From contig NC_023758.2 in NCBI RefSeq assembly GCF_000499845.2, forward strand, positions 4,926,170 to 4,990,169: 64,000 nt of DNA, written 5' to 3'. Below the pieces are notes generated by a model. The model had not been told where the DNA came from. It searched no databases and saw only the letters and a list, made by a program, of their open reading frames with translations. Position numbers and translations under genes: made by a program. Of the stretch, positions 48,834 through 62,600 are shown one piece after another. Source of the DNA: Phaseolus vulgaris. Lineage: Eukaryota > Streptophyta > Magnoliopsida > Fabales > Fabaceae. Position 1 is the first letter of the stretch, and every line of letters begins with the position of its first letter.

Positions 48834-51294
48834 TATTTTTAAGATTTTTTAATCTACTTTTTCTTTAAGTAAATAGTTTTGTTCCAATTTCGGGTTGAAG
48901 ATCAAATTATGAACCAAATAGCTTATTGTATTTAAATAATATTATATGTTTAGACTTAAATCAGTAGCTAACAAACATGAGTCTTTTTAAGTAGAGGATG
49001 TGTGGGATGAATTCGTGGAAGAACAAAATCTCATTGCAAAGTTTGTGGACTTTTAAGGATGAACTCCAAATTGAAATACGTACCAACTTGATGTTCACAT
49101 GAAAAACAAATATATTTTACACTTAAAATAGTAACAATATTTAGAATAAAAACAATAAAATAATATAGAAAATTAGATGAATATTTTTTTTTAATGTGAC
49201 AACAATTGTTTTGTAGCATATATCATGAGTTAAGTTATAATTAAATTGCGACGTTTGGAGTGCTACATTTTAATGTAGAAAGAGTTGCACCTTAATTATA
49301 AAGTATAAGTTTTGTTTGGTTTATTGCTAAACGCTTGATCCAACAATTGATATACGAGTCAATGTCATGAGTTCAATTTAGGTGGGACAATGACTAAGGA
49401 GGATAATGTTGCAGATAACATCAATTGTCCCATAAAGTAGGAAAGATGGACATAAATTTTGGCTTAGTAGTGAGCGTTCAATCCAATAATACTCCCTTTA
49501 GTAGTGGTGTATATTTATAAGCTTTTGAATCTATAAGTTGAATTAAGCATCACATGGTTTTAGTTTTAGGTAAACTCAACTAAACATACCACACTCACAA
49601 AAATGTCTTTCAGGCTCTCAATTTAATTTCTTCTTCAAAGGTGATTTGTACATGACTTGATAGACTTTTTATATGGAGTTGTAAGACACACAAAGTCTTC
49701 CTTAAAAGAAGGTGTAAAACCCCTTCTAGTACATAGGGGCTTAGGGTTAACTATTGTAACTTAGGATAACATATCCCAAACAAAAGAAACCTAAAGAGAA
49801 TATTCCTATACAAAGTAATATCTATGTACAAATGAGAATCACTTATTTCTTTTACATTTTTATCTTTTCCAAGAGAAAGTCTTATTGGCTTAATGAAATC
49901 TCCCTCTAAATCCTTAACCATGCTTTTTTTTGTTACAATCCCTTTAAAAGTCTTTTAGATTGCTTGGACTCTTCTCTCCCTTTCTCTAGCTTTAAAAATA
50001 TAGAATATATGTTTTTTTTTTCTTTAAAATATAAATTTAAGACAAGTAGTTTGAACATAAGGTTAGTTTTAAAATCAAGAGTCTTGGTTGACAAACTATA
50101 TGCACCAACCAAACAAGTTCTAGATTATTCATATTCCATGTAATGTAATGACATTATTTAGAAAGATGTATGCACTAACGAAACAAGTCTTAAACTCTTC
50201 ATATTTCATAGTTAATTTTTATGAGCATGTATCCTTTGTAAAATAACTCAAGAATGAAATTGAAGATAGATTGAAGAAAAAATCTTTCAATTTTCATGAA
50301 TTCTCTATAGGTATGCATATCTTTTCAATATTATCTTGAATTCTACAAATTTAAGTGCTGTTTTTTCTTTGCACTAATCGAACTCTTCATTTCTTTTATC
50401 TTCCATTTTTTGTATTTTGTTGTTCATGAGTTTTTCTTTAGGTTTTATATTTCATACTCTAAAACCGTGCCACACTAATCACATTTCATAAATTCCTAAT
50501 ATTTTTTATTGAATTGATTTTTGTCTGTTTTTATTACACGAATTCAATTGCTTCTTTATTTTAATCGATACAAACTTTTTATATTTTATTTTTATCTTCA
50601 ATTCACATATACACACGCACACATTTACATACACATATATATAAAATACAAAATAAAATAAAAATGCTTTCTAAATATGATTTTGGTTTAGGTGATTAGA
50701 TTTTCAGAAAGAAATGTGTATGAAAACAAATTTATGTGAGATTGAATAATGTGTGATTAATATCAAGAAATTATATTCATAGATATTAATTTATTTTCTA
50801 AGTATAAATTATAATTTTTTTTAATGAAATTAAATTTAAAAAACAATAAAATTGAGAATTAAAAAAAATGACATAAACAAGTATTAATGAGATGATAAAT
50901 GCATTTCGTAAGAGCAATCAATTATGTTTTGTTTGTATTCAAAATATGAAAAGTCAGAAAGTGAAAAAAAAGAGTGCAAGAGTGGATTGATATCGCTTTT
51001 CATTAGCGTACACATTATAATCTTAATGGTGCCATCATATTGTTTATCTAGCAATTTCTTGGCACACCAAATAAATAACCTCAACATAACAAAATAATAA
51101 ATAAAACTAATAAAGAAACATTGCTGATGAACAGGAACACAACTTCTAAAACTGGATCCGTGCCAGTGTAAGCAAATAGAAACGATGTTTTACTACTATG
51201 TGAACTAGACAAAAGGCACAAAGCAGATTAAAGCAATACACGATATAATTGCCTCCAACATTTATCATCAATTCACCACCAAATCTGAGTCAAT
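48834..51294. other. Intergenic AT-rich region downstream of the transporter gene
   Basis: About 2.5 kb with no supported gene. It includes the 3' UTR of the gene ending at 51295. Poly-T tracts and low-complexity stretches are common (for example 50560-50680). Confidence 0.5.
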
Positions 51295-54200
51295 CTATCC
51301 TTCAGCCTCACCAAGTTCAACATCTTTCAGAGGAATCTTTTCTAATCCATCCTTCAATAGTCTAATTTCTTCTTCAGTCATGCTGTTTTTGGCGTGGTGA
51401 GGTAATGCCTTCGAAGTTGGTTGCTTTTCAGCCTCAACAGCCCAACTATAAATTACCATGCCAAGAACTGCGATAATCATTCCCATGATATTCTTGAAAG
51501 TTAGCTCCGAATCAAATAGCAGCCATCCCAATGTCAGAACACATACTGTTTTCATGTGGCCTAAAACCTGGAAGGAAACGGCTGAAAAGCGTCCTATGCA
51601 AAGGTATTGGCTCACATTGCAAAATACAGCTAGCGAGCATGAAAGAATAATACATAACTGCAGAAGTTAAAGAAACAATTTAAAAGAATAATCCAACAAT
51701 ATTTGTATATTTGAAGATAAATACATACAGAATATGACAGATTGGTGTCAATAGGGGAAAAGGAACTTACAAGGGCTCCAGAAGAAATCTTATAGTTGGT
51801 TATCAATTTGCCACTAAGGTAGTAATCAACAAATGGACCAAGAATAAGAAGAAAAAGCGCTTGAATGGGAGCAGTTTTACTTAGCAATTCAAAAGATCCA
51901 ATTGAATATTTCTTTTGAAGAGAACCTATTGACTGTCACAGAAAAGGTGAAAAAAAGAATCAGTTATTAAAATGAATAAATCCCACCAACATCACGCATA
52001 AAACACAAATTGCGTTATCTTCTGCTGTACTCATCATTTAACTATAAAACTAGTCTGATCTGATACTACAGGTGAGAGACAGGCCATTAGAAGGGGAGAA
52101 CCGTGCTTAGTCACGACACCTAATGATGAGTTCATGGACAAGAAGAAAATGAGCAAGAACACACTATCTCTAGAAGAATAACAAGAAACATGATTAGACA
52201 AGTTATTTTTGCTAACAAAAATATTCTTCCTCTCTCTCATGTATTTCTTGAACTTGTTAAATGTAGGAATTTATTTCTTAATTGTAGAGGTACAAATAGT
52301 AAAAATAACATCTCAAAGTCCAAAAAAATAAAAGAAGGATTTTTTTTTATCAGCAAAATAAAAGAAGGATGGCCAAGATTAAAATAAGAAGTGCAAGAAG
52401 GAAGCATCAATATCAAGCTCAAATTGGAGCCCAATTCTAAGATGAGAATCTCGGCCAACTATAATCAACATAAGGGTAAGGAAAACATGACCAAAGGAGC
52501 GTGAGAAGCATGAGCAAGTAAGAGAAGTGTCCTTAATTTGGCCAATACGAAAATTCCTTTGTTTCATTTTTTTTAATTTCAAATTTTCCCTCCTTTTGTT
52601 TTGAAATTTTCAGCTAGGCATTAGTAGTGGGTTTTAGATCCCTCATTTACATGTAACTAAAGACACCTTTGAGTGTCATTAGGCATAGCAAATTCGGAAC
52701 TCAAGCTATAAATAGCCATCACTCACATATGTAACATTACTTTGGAATATATGATAGTGTGAGTGCTATGGAATAACTCAAATCAAATTCACTATAGTAG
52801 CGTCTACCACACAAATAGAAAACTGATAGCAAAGAATCCGCAGCAAATGAAACATGTAAAAGATAAACAAGAGAAGAACAAGAAAGAATCACACACAGAA
52901 ATAACGTGGTTCAATTGAAGTATTAACGAATTTCAACTTACATCCACCACAAAATTCACTATAACCAGATATTACAACTTAAATTTATCTATCAGTAAAC
53001 TCACTCAACTTGCAATTATCAGTTGAATAACTCTCAATTAACGATATCTGTCTACACAGGTTCCTATTTATACAACAAAACTATTGTAGTAACTAACTTC
53101 CGTAAAACATGCCTAAACTAGTGGAGAAGCCACGTGATCAATACTTCCTATTATTGAGCTTGAATCGTCACTTAGGCAGTCTATCTAAACGATACTAGTC
53201 TTAGAAGAAGTTAATGGTCTGATGTAGACAAACAGTCTGGTGATCTTGTGCCATCAAACAATTAGAAACCTTAACAAGGTTTTACTGAACCAATCTGCAC
53301 AGTGAGAACACTCTTGTGTGAGTGATTACCTACTTGGATCTTGACTTCCTAGGAGGCAAGTGACGATTCTTCCTTGAGCTTATCACGAAGATGAAGGCAT
53401 CTCCATCAAGTGGTGCTCTTCTTTTCATTTCCTAAGTCTCCTCCACCTTTGTCTTTTCATATCTTGTTTTTAATTGTCTCTTGTTATTGTTCTCGTGTTC
53501 TATATTGTTTAATTCCACCATTAACGGTGTCCATTCATGTCTTATGTTTCTTTCCTTTTGTCTCTTGTAAACAAACCTTCATACTTATATGATCAATTAG
53601 GATTAAATTCATGTTCAGTAGTAAGCTTCCTAGAGAATCTTGTCATTGTTTTGTTCTTACTAAGAAAGTAAACACAAATAATTTTTTATTATCATTTCAA
53701 GTTAAATCATATTAAGAAACTTATCACTTAAATCTAATGAAGTTCTGCCCAGAACTCACCTAAAAGTGCACCAGTTCATATAAATAAAATGATGGGTGAA
53801 AAGGAAATCACAACAGAAATAGCACTCAATTTTATATCGCCAGCATATTAGAGAAGAAACATTGAATAATACTTACAATTTGCTGCAAAGATGTTGACAG
53901 AACTGCTAAACAGGCACACATGAAACCTTTCAAATTAACTTTTACATCAGTTACAGTACAAACACCAACACCAATAACCACAACCACCACTGCCATTTTC
54001 ACTTCCCTTGAGTAGTGCTTATTGTGAAGTATCCATTCCATCACGCAAACCACAGGAATCATGCTCAGTTTTGATATCTGTGACCACACGTAACATGAGA
54101 AAATTAACAACTAAAAAGCAGTAGTGAAAATTCGAAGTGAAAACATGAGAATGACAAGGTGGCTATGATTTAGAATACATCAAAGGTGAGTCATGAGAAT

Positions 54201-56215
54201 ATGGGTAAATGAGTCTGTAACAACGCGACACAGACCTCCTAGTACACAATAATTGAGATGTCATAATAGTAACTCACTTGCTTCTCTAAAATGAAAAATT
54301 GAGTACAATCTAAGGTGCCTGGCCAAACTTTTTCTACTTTTTTATTCCCCTTAAAAAGAGAAGTTTGATCAAATATACAGAGAAAAGCTCTTAAAATTTT
54401 AAAAGTTTATTTTTTTTTTTATAAAAAACAAGGTGGAGAGTAGAATTTTAAAATAAAAATCTAAATAAATAGCTTATAAAATTTGCATATCTTAGCCTCT
54501 CTTTCCCTCTCATCCTAAAATAAATAAATAACTAAAATAATCAACCTGACACCATACTGTAACAAATACCGTAGATAACAGCTTTATATCATAAGTTGTG
54601 TACTACAGGCAGGAAGCCCACTAAGAAGGTCCTTCCAGTGAAAGCCTCATTTATTCCCTCCTCTTCCGAGCATTATCTTTATTATTCTCAATGTTAACTT
54701 AGACATTGGAGTAGAGCCTGGTAGTTGATTTTTCATCTCTTCTTTGCAGATCCCTGGAATACCTAAACACAACAGGTCTACATCTAAAAGAGCACTTAAA
54801 GACTAAAATTTTATGTTCAGGCCATCATAACTTTCGTCTTGCAAAACTTTCATTACTACACGTAGCAGTAAGTATCTCTTTAGATACTAATACTTCTAGG
54901 GTTGTCATTACTACTCACAGCTGCAGTTAGTTAAATCATAAATATGTAAAACCAACGACTATCAGGTAAAGGTGAAATTCCTCATTATAACTTTTCAATT
55001 GACCATGCAGGCAATCAAAATTCAAAACATACCAACTCTACTAGCAATTATATGCTTCAATTCATAGCATCAGATTCTTTAGGTCGGGTTATAATATAAG
55101 AATGGATTCATTAACACAAAGTTTCTAGTTGTATTTAGTTTTCCATTTTACTCATCAGAAGCTCCTTAAATTCACAATACAACAACTTACATATATTACA
55201 CATATTCAATTCACCATTGCGAACATCTGACTGAACCACAGATTAGGCATTACACCTTCTAGAATGAAAGGCGTCAAATAATTGCCCTGCTGCATGCTTG
55301 GCAAAAAATGTATGAATGTGATGGAATGGTCTGAGTTTTATGAAGAAGGATGAGGATTCGAAAATGACTATTGGATGAAATTGTTAACAGGAAAGAAAAT
55401 TAAAGTTGTACTGTCCAAGCCATGAACAAGATATATGATATCCCTATTCGCAGAAAATGTCGTCATAAAACCATACTTGGTAGAATCCAACGGAGTTGAG
55501 CATGAGGCTAAAGTTCATCCCGGTGATAGACATATTGGCAACCAGTGAGAACCAAATGAGCTCCCACAAAGGAACATGCTTTGACGCTGAGTAACCAGTA
55601 GCATTTGACACCAGACCGACGAGAGCAGTTACGGCAAAGTGGAACCCAGTCAACGAACTGGCTGAAAAAATGTAAGAAAAGAGAAGATTAGAGGGCAGGA
55701 TCTCAACAAGTCACCAGCATAAACTAATAATATTAAAAGTTTGCACATAATACTTATAGAGTATAATAATCATGACAGTAATCTCCCATAAAGATAAAAC
55801 TAACAATAATAATTTGAAGCTCCAATAAAATAAACAACAGTCAGTATCAAGTATAAACTAGTTTTAATAAAATGGGAAATATTTTAAAAAAAAAGAAGAA
55901 AATGGCATGGATATTTGGATCGTGACCGACAGAGGAGATACAGAAGCATAAAAATGGGCGCATCGAAGTAAGCGGAAACAGAAGATAGAAGAGATAAGAA
56001 ATAAGATGGAAGAAGTTAGAGATCTAAGAGTCTAAGTCTCAGATCCAAAGATGGAGAAATAATAGTTAAGAAGAGAGAGGCTGACCAAAGGTGAAAGCAT
56101 AGCCATTGTTGGACATAAGCTGTTTGTTGGCCATTATAATCCCAACGGAGCTGACAACGTTCATGGCCCATGCTCCCACATTAGATATCGATGAAGCTTT
56201 CTTTTCGCTTTCCAT
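51295..56215 (-). CDS. URGT: UDP-rhamnose/UDP-galactose transporter (URGT family)
   Basis: Golgi nucleotide-sugar transporter of the NST/TPT (drug/metabolite transporter) superfamily that imports UDP-rhamnose and UDP-galactose for pectin and other polysaccharide synthesis. Exons in transcription order: 56215-56086, 55661-55477, 54077-53877, 51932-51771, 51657-51295. The sum is 1041 nt, or 346 residues, matching the URGT family (about 347). Conserved segments in order: VGAWAMNVVSSVGIIMANKQ, NSVGFYQISKLSMIPVVCV, VVIGVGVCTVTDVKVNLKGF, LQKKYSIGSFELLSKTAPIQ, RFSAVSFQVLGHMKTVCVLT and the acidic tail LKDVELGEAEG. Multiple hydrophobic helices are evident. The cytosolic tail and the GHMKTVCVLTLGWLLFDSE segment distinguish URGTs from the related UDP-xylose transporters. 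The two long introns (54078-55476 and 51933-53876) hold AT-rich and probably repeat-derived DNA but no second gene. Confidence 0.93.
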
Positions 56216-57619
56216 CTTCTATTTCAGAGGGCACCAAAAGCAATTCCGATCAATATAATTTGTATGTATATACGAGAAAGAGAAGAGTATTGAGTGGTGA
56301 AATGGTAACTGCTTTAGGAACACTAGATCTGAGGAAATACACTAGGACAAGATCTGTAAATGTACAGTGGCATAAGTTCGCTTTTCCGAATTTAAATTCA
56401 ATCTCAACCTCGCTTTAATCGTGTGCGACTGGGATGAACTCAAATTATATATCAGAACAAAAAAAAAGAAAAGGAAAGCCGGGGAGGACCGTTTCGCGCT
56501 TCCACTCTGTTAATTGCAGCTCTGCCTGCGCCTATGTCTCTTTCCTCCCACAACACTCCCTTCCTGCCTCCTTCTTCACATGATTGTCTCCTAATACGTC
56601 CTAACTAAATTTGAAAATTTGCTTTATTTTTTTCTTCATTTTTTAACACATGTTAGCACATACATGGAATATCATTATATCACATTTTTATTTTTATTTT
56701 TATTTTTAATCTATAGCAATCGTTTAACAATGTGAATTGTTTTTTTTTTTATTCTTATAAATAAGATCAACATAAAAAAATTATAAGTACTTCTATTATG
56801 TAAATATAATATTACAAAAATTAATAAAAAATAATTGTTATAATGATAATTTTTCAGTATACATTATTTTATAATTCACTATAAATTTTAGTAATATGTT
56901 TTTAATTATAAATATTTGTACTAACACAAAAACGGACTAAGTAGATATGCTTTTATATTTTTTCCCAAAATAAATTCATTTTGAAAAAGGTTTACTACAA
57001 TAAACTCTTTTTCATTTTAATTCTCAATGTATTCACTCCCGGATTGGATTGAATTCGATTCTTCAGGAGCCGAATTTCGATTAAATTTTTCAGTGTCGAT
57101 TAATTTTTTTCAATGTATGAACAATAAATGGATATAGTTTGCGAAATAAAGTTGGATGATTTTATTTAGGTAATTTTTAAAAAAATGAGCATATTTTGAA
57201 TATATATATATATATATATGTTTTTATTATTATTAAATAATTCATTTTACAGAAAATTTTAAAAATTAATAATTAGTTTTAGTTTTAATATGTTTTTGTG
57301 ATTTTTTTAATTTTCAATTTTTATTTTAAAGTTAAAATTCAACTCATAGAAAATAATTTAATAAGGAATTGGTGGTAATTATGCTTTATTTCAATTATAG
57401 AAAAAAAGATATGATACTATAGAGTGATAAGTAATAATGGGAAAATTATAATAAATAATAATAATAGTGATAAATAGTGTTAGATTAAAGAAATTTTTAC
57501 AAACTATTATAGAAAAACATAATATTATATTTTGAATAGTAGAATTTGAAAGATATTTTTATTTATATTTGAAATTGTAGAGTTGGAAAGGTATTTTCAA
57601 ATCCAAAAATATATTTTGA
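56216..57619. other. URGT promoter side and AT-rich intergenic DNA
   Basis: A TATA-like ATATATAA (complement of 56445-56452) lies about 230 bases upstream of the URGT ATG, and a pyrimidine/purine-rich leader follows. Beyond 56580 the DNA is very AT-rich with an (AT)n run at 57200-57219. No gene was seen. Confidence 0.4.
57200..57219. repeat. (AT)n microsatellite
   Basis: About ten TA units in intergenic DNA. Confidence 0.85.
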
Positions 57620-57850
57620 ATTCTACAGTTCAAAATCTTAAGTGCCATCTTATCTTTTTCAATCTTGAATGATTCAGTTATATGTTTTTTCGTAAGGTGA
57701 AAAACCAACAACCTTGTGATGAGGCTCCTCACAAAGTGTACTCTTTTGTTGGTTTTTCCTTTGCAACCGTGGAAACAACTCTTTACATGTAATAATATGA
57801 CCTTTGTTCAATCCAACAAATAAACCCACACTAGGTGGTTTGGGAGGCAT
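57620..57850 (-). pseudogene. Processed pseudogene of ribosomal protein eL36
   Basis: The minus strand starts with a Met codon at 57850 and reads PSVGLFVGLNKGHIIT-KEL-PR, the start of eL36 (RPL36). Further matches then appear in shifted frames: KRVHFVRSLI-like, KVVGFSPYEK, ITESFK and KDKMALK. These correspond in order to about 70 residues of the roughly 100-residue protein. Several frame changes break it and no intron is present, so it is a decayed retrocopy that lost its 3' end. The parent gene is not in the window. Confidence 0.85.
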
Positions 57851-59681
57851 TTCCCTCTCTTTCTGGATGAAGGCTTCAAAAAATCTAACATTGCGGTGAA
57901 AGAGGAAACTCAAGGTTACAAAAAGAAAGCTTGTATAACTCAAGGTTACTTTTTAGATTTTTCATAAAAAGTATGGAGGTTCATGAAGAAGCTATGGAAG
58001 TGCGCACGCCTAGATTAAATGATAAATCAAAGACCTACATATTTGGATTTTAACAAATAAAGTATAAGTCCCAATGATCATAATTTTGTTCATACTTCAA
58101 AGTTTTACTTATAGATTATTGGACTAAAATCATGAATAAATCTACTATTTTAATTGAGATTCATCTAATTGAATTTATTTTGGTACAAAACGATTTGATG
58201 GTTCGTTTCATAGAAGTGTCTCATTAGACTATATGATATGATATAACTGCGAGTGAGCCGAAACATGTGAAAGTGCAAATTGTTTCTTTGGACCAAAACG
58301 GAAAACGAAATCTAAGATAAAGAATTAGAGAATTAAAATCTGCAAATATGTCAAAAAAATCTTTTACAAGGATATTCTCTCGAATTTTTGAAATTGAAAA
58401 TCTCTTGTTAAACACTTATAAAACAAAACAAATCTTCTTCGAAGATATTATTTAAGAAAATCTTCTACAACAACATTATGTCATAATAAATACACAAATC
58501 TAAACGGAGTTTGGAAACATAATATTTGAAAGAAAAAAGCGAGAACAAAATCTAGGACTGATTGTGAAAGAAAATATCAACGTAGTAATTTGAAATAAAG
58601 AAATGAAAGATTTGATAATTGTGAAATATATTTTGATTTTGTGCAAAGAAAAGAAGATTATAAAAAAATGCTTGAGTCGCATTTTTGGTGTGTCTAATAT
58701 TCTTTTTGGTATGTTTTTACTCATGTTGTTTATACTCTAAAATTAAGTTTGATTCTTTATTTTACAAATGTAATTTCCATGCATAAACTGATATGATTGA
58801 TTTTTGTTTAATCCACTAGCCATATTATCCTACCTTCATGATAATCCACTTGTTAGCTTCTCGATTCTATACTCTTTTTTTTTTTTTGTTTTTAACCCTC
58901 ACTATAAGCCTAAATCGAAAAAACTGTGTTTATCCATGTCTCAAAAAATAAAGAAGCTTTGAAATTGTTTTGAATACAAGTTCTTCAATAAGTGAAAGTG
59001 TACCTCATTTTCATAGTTAAAGAATAAAAAAAAAAAAGAGAATAAAGAACAAAAGGGTAGACCGTCAAATGTGTTACACGGTCTACTACATGAAAGAGTT
59101 GTATTGAAATTTTAAAGATTATACGCTGTTTGCACTTGTTTTAGTAATGTTTCAGTGGCTACTTGTTTTGCAAACAAACTTTAAGCAAGTGAACTATTAA
59201 AGATCTCGTACACAATATTTAATCAAAACCAAGATCATACTTGGCACTCGAGCATTGGAGGGGTACGTGACCCAGCATGAATAAAACTAAGACCCAAACA
59301 TATATATCATGTGTTGAATTTAGTTATTACACAGGAATCCCTTCTAAAATGGACTCACACTACCTCTTATGAAACTTAATGTAACCTAAGTGCAGGCACC
59401 CCAACAAAATACACTATTCAAAATACATGGCAACCAATCACGGCCAGCTGGCAGTGAGAACACTACTTTAAAATATCTTCCCCTCATCTATGTATAGAAT
59501 TATTAAACATGCAAAACCACACTGCACAATGCGGTCCCCGCCGAAAAGATGCCATCTCCAGCACATAGAGGCATATTCGACAAGAGTGATACATACAATA
59601 ACACACCCTGATACAGGCACATTCCACACGAGAGATACATACCTCTCCCCCCAAAAAAAAACTGCACACGGGATATCAAAT
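57851..59681. other. Intergenic region downstream of DNAJ10-like gene
   Basis: AT-rich with poly-A and poly-T tracts. The part nearest 59682 is expected to be the 3' UTR of the DNAJ10-like gene. No other gene was seen. Confidence 0.5.
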
Positions 59682-62600
59682 TCAATCCTTGCTGGTTGTT
59701 GTAGGTCTCTGGGCACCCGGTGGGGCGGTTGGCCTAGGAAAGTTATAATCAAATTGCATGCCAGCGAAGTGCGGGGCCTCCACGTAGGGGCTCTACATTC
59801 ATTTGTATCAAAACAAGTATAACATGTCACTCTAAATATTTACATTCAAATAAATCAAATAGAAAGAAAACCTAGCCTAAATTGTATAAAAATATGACAG
59901 TATTCTAGCCAAATGAAAAGAAAGAATTAAAGGATCAGCGTGAAATGTTGCACCTGGGATGCAAATGAAGCATCACTCGAAAATTCAGGACTTGAAGATT
60001 TGGGTGATGTACTGGGAGAACAAGCATCATTGCTGGTTTCACTTCCATTCAACTTGTGCACTGCCTTATTTGGTACACTTTCATTGTCGTTTCCATTGGC
60101 TGACTTAACCCTCTAAATTGGAATCGTGAATTCAGAATCATTTTATAATCAGTATACAATATTGCTAAAATTATATGAAGAGTAGGGAAAGAAAAACCAC
60201 CTGGAAGATTTTACCAAGAGTTTTCAACCCTTTAGCTCGAGCACGTAGTTCCTCTTTCTTGACACTGTTGTCTTGAAGAACCTAAAGCGAATCACACACG
60301 ATCTAAATTAAACATAGCCAGCCCCTAAATCTACTTTATGCAACTAAGTGACATTGGCCTAGAAAAAACAACCATTTGACAAACACGGGAAAGAGTGGCT
60401 TCAATGTCCGCCACATTAAGCTTCCACAAAGAGTCAATCATTAATTTCTTGTGAGATTGCATGTATTCTTCAAGCTCCTCTTCAGTATAGTCCCCTTCTG
60501 AACTGAGTTGCTTTTTCATATCCTCCTGCAATTGGATTAAAGCAATTGCCCCTACAACCACAGCAAAGAAAAAAACATTATCAACCTCCTGCGCAATGTT
60601 TTCACATTAGCAAGTCCCGAGAGCCAAAACAAAACAGGTAAGTAGTTAGAGACAAATACTAATCATTCAGTATCACAGACCAAATAAAAGCCTTGATATG
60701 GGGCTTATTCGGGAGAAAAAAATATACCAGTACAAATGAAAAAAAAAAAGGAAAAAAGAATCTCTAGTTAAAAGAAGTGGAAGAATATAACGTCCAGCTC
60801 CCAGGATCAGAAGGAAGAATTATGAAAGAGATTAATAATTTCTAACAGACACTACAGAGAGGCTTGCACACGAGTACTCTTATTTATAATGAAGATACAA
60901 TACTAACCAACAAAATCAATACCTAATAAAGTGAAATATTTGGTAAGATATTTCCTTATCAAATCATACCATATCTCTCTATTTAATGTAGCCAACTTAC
61001 ATCTCTAACACTCTCCATTAGGAGGAGCATATATATGTCATTTAAGTCAAACTTGTTATGAACACAGTAGCCCTTGAGGGATTTAGTGAACATGTCTGCA
61101 AGTTGGTCACCAGAGTTAACAAAGATAGTGATGATTTCTCTTGAAAGCACATTCTTTCTCCCAAAAAATGACAGACGACATCTCTGTTAGGTCCATTCAC
61201 AGAAAGACTGGATCTTACTCAATGTGAATAGAAGCTTGACTGTTGCATACGAGTTTCTTGACTGCATTCAAATTTTCATTGTTGGAGGAGTTGCCTAAGA
61301 AGGTAATCTCATAAGCAGCTATTGCATTGCATGGCAGTCAACTTTAGCACTGGAACTAGAAACATTTTTTGCTTCTTGCTCCTTTAGGGGGATCAAGTTT
61401 CCTCTGATTAGAACATAATATCCAGAAATGGACTTCACGTTTGATGGTGATCCAACCCAATCGGTGTCAAATATGCAATTGCCTTTGTCCTCATATATTA
61501 ATCCATGGCTTGGTGCATTTTTGTGGTATCGAAGGAGTAGAAACTTTCCAATGACTATCACATGGACCCCTTCAAGAATTGACTAATCACACTAACTGGA
61601 AATGTGATACTTGGCCTCATGATATTCAAGTGATTAAGCCTTCTAAGTTGTCTTAAATAGAATTTATTGTAAAGTTGTTGTGTGCTTCTTATTGTACCTA
61701 GTTCCTAGATATATCTTTTCATATTCTCTTCTCTTTCTCTCATACATTGTAGTTGATGTCATGTCTCCAAAGTTATTAGAAATATGAGATCCTAAGAAAG
61801 GGAAATACACTCTCTAAAATTCATGCTCTATCTTTTGTATTTTTCTCAAGTTATTCATTTATTGTTCGTAGTCATCCGCCACCTGCCACTGTTTGTCGAC
61901 ACTTGGGTCTTATGCACCTCGAGGAGCGTGACATATTGTAAGAGAATGGGTCACACCGAAGAGAATTATTACTCCTTACATGGCTTTTCTGTCAAGGCAG
62001 CCAATATTTCAAAATCTAAAGATTCTAAGCCAAAGTTCTTTAATGAAGAATATAAAAAATATCTGAGGTTGAAGTCCGATACCCAAGCATAGTCTTTCAC
62101 CCATTCTATTTTTGTCAAAAGTTTGCATTTATCAAGCCTTGGAGTGTCAAAGTTCATGGATAATTGATTCAGGTGCTTCTGATCACATTTTTGGTAATGC
62201 TTCCTTATTTTCTTCTATCTCTCACCCTAAAATTTCTCATGTTATTACTTTAGCTAATGGATCAAAACTTACTTCTCAGGATGTTGGTCAAATCTCTCCT
62301 TAAACCTAAAGCATGTTCTCCTTGTCCCTAATTGCCCTTTTAACCTAATTTTAAAGCACATTTAGGATTAAAGCACAAGTGAACCAAATACCTTTGTGAA
62401 GTACTAAAGGAAGTTCAGGTGCAAGCAACAATGGTGGAAGCAATTGATGATGTTGGGGGATTTGTTAGAGGTGGTGTCAATTGAGTATGTGTTTTTCATG
62501 CGAGTAGTGTAGGAGGTTAAGGAATAGAAAGTGATGCTTGAACAAGAGTAACAACTCGAACTGGAAGTTTAGGTCAAACCTCTAGAACATCTTCAAAGCT

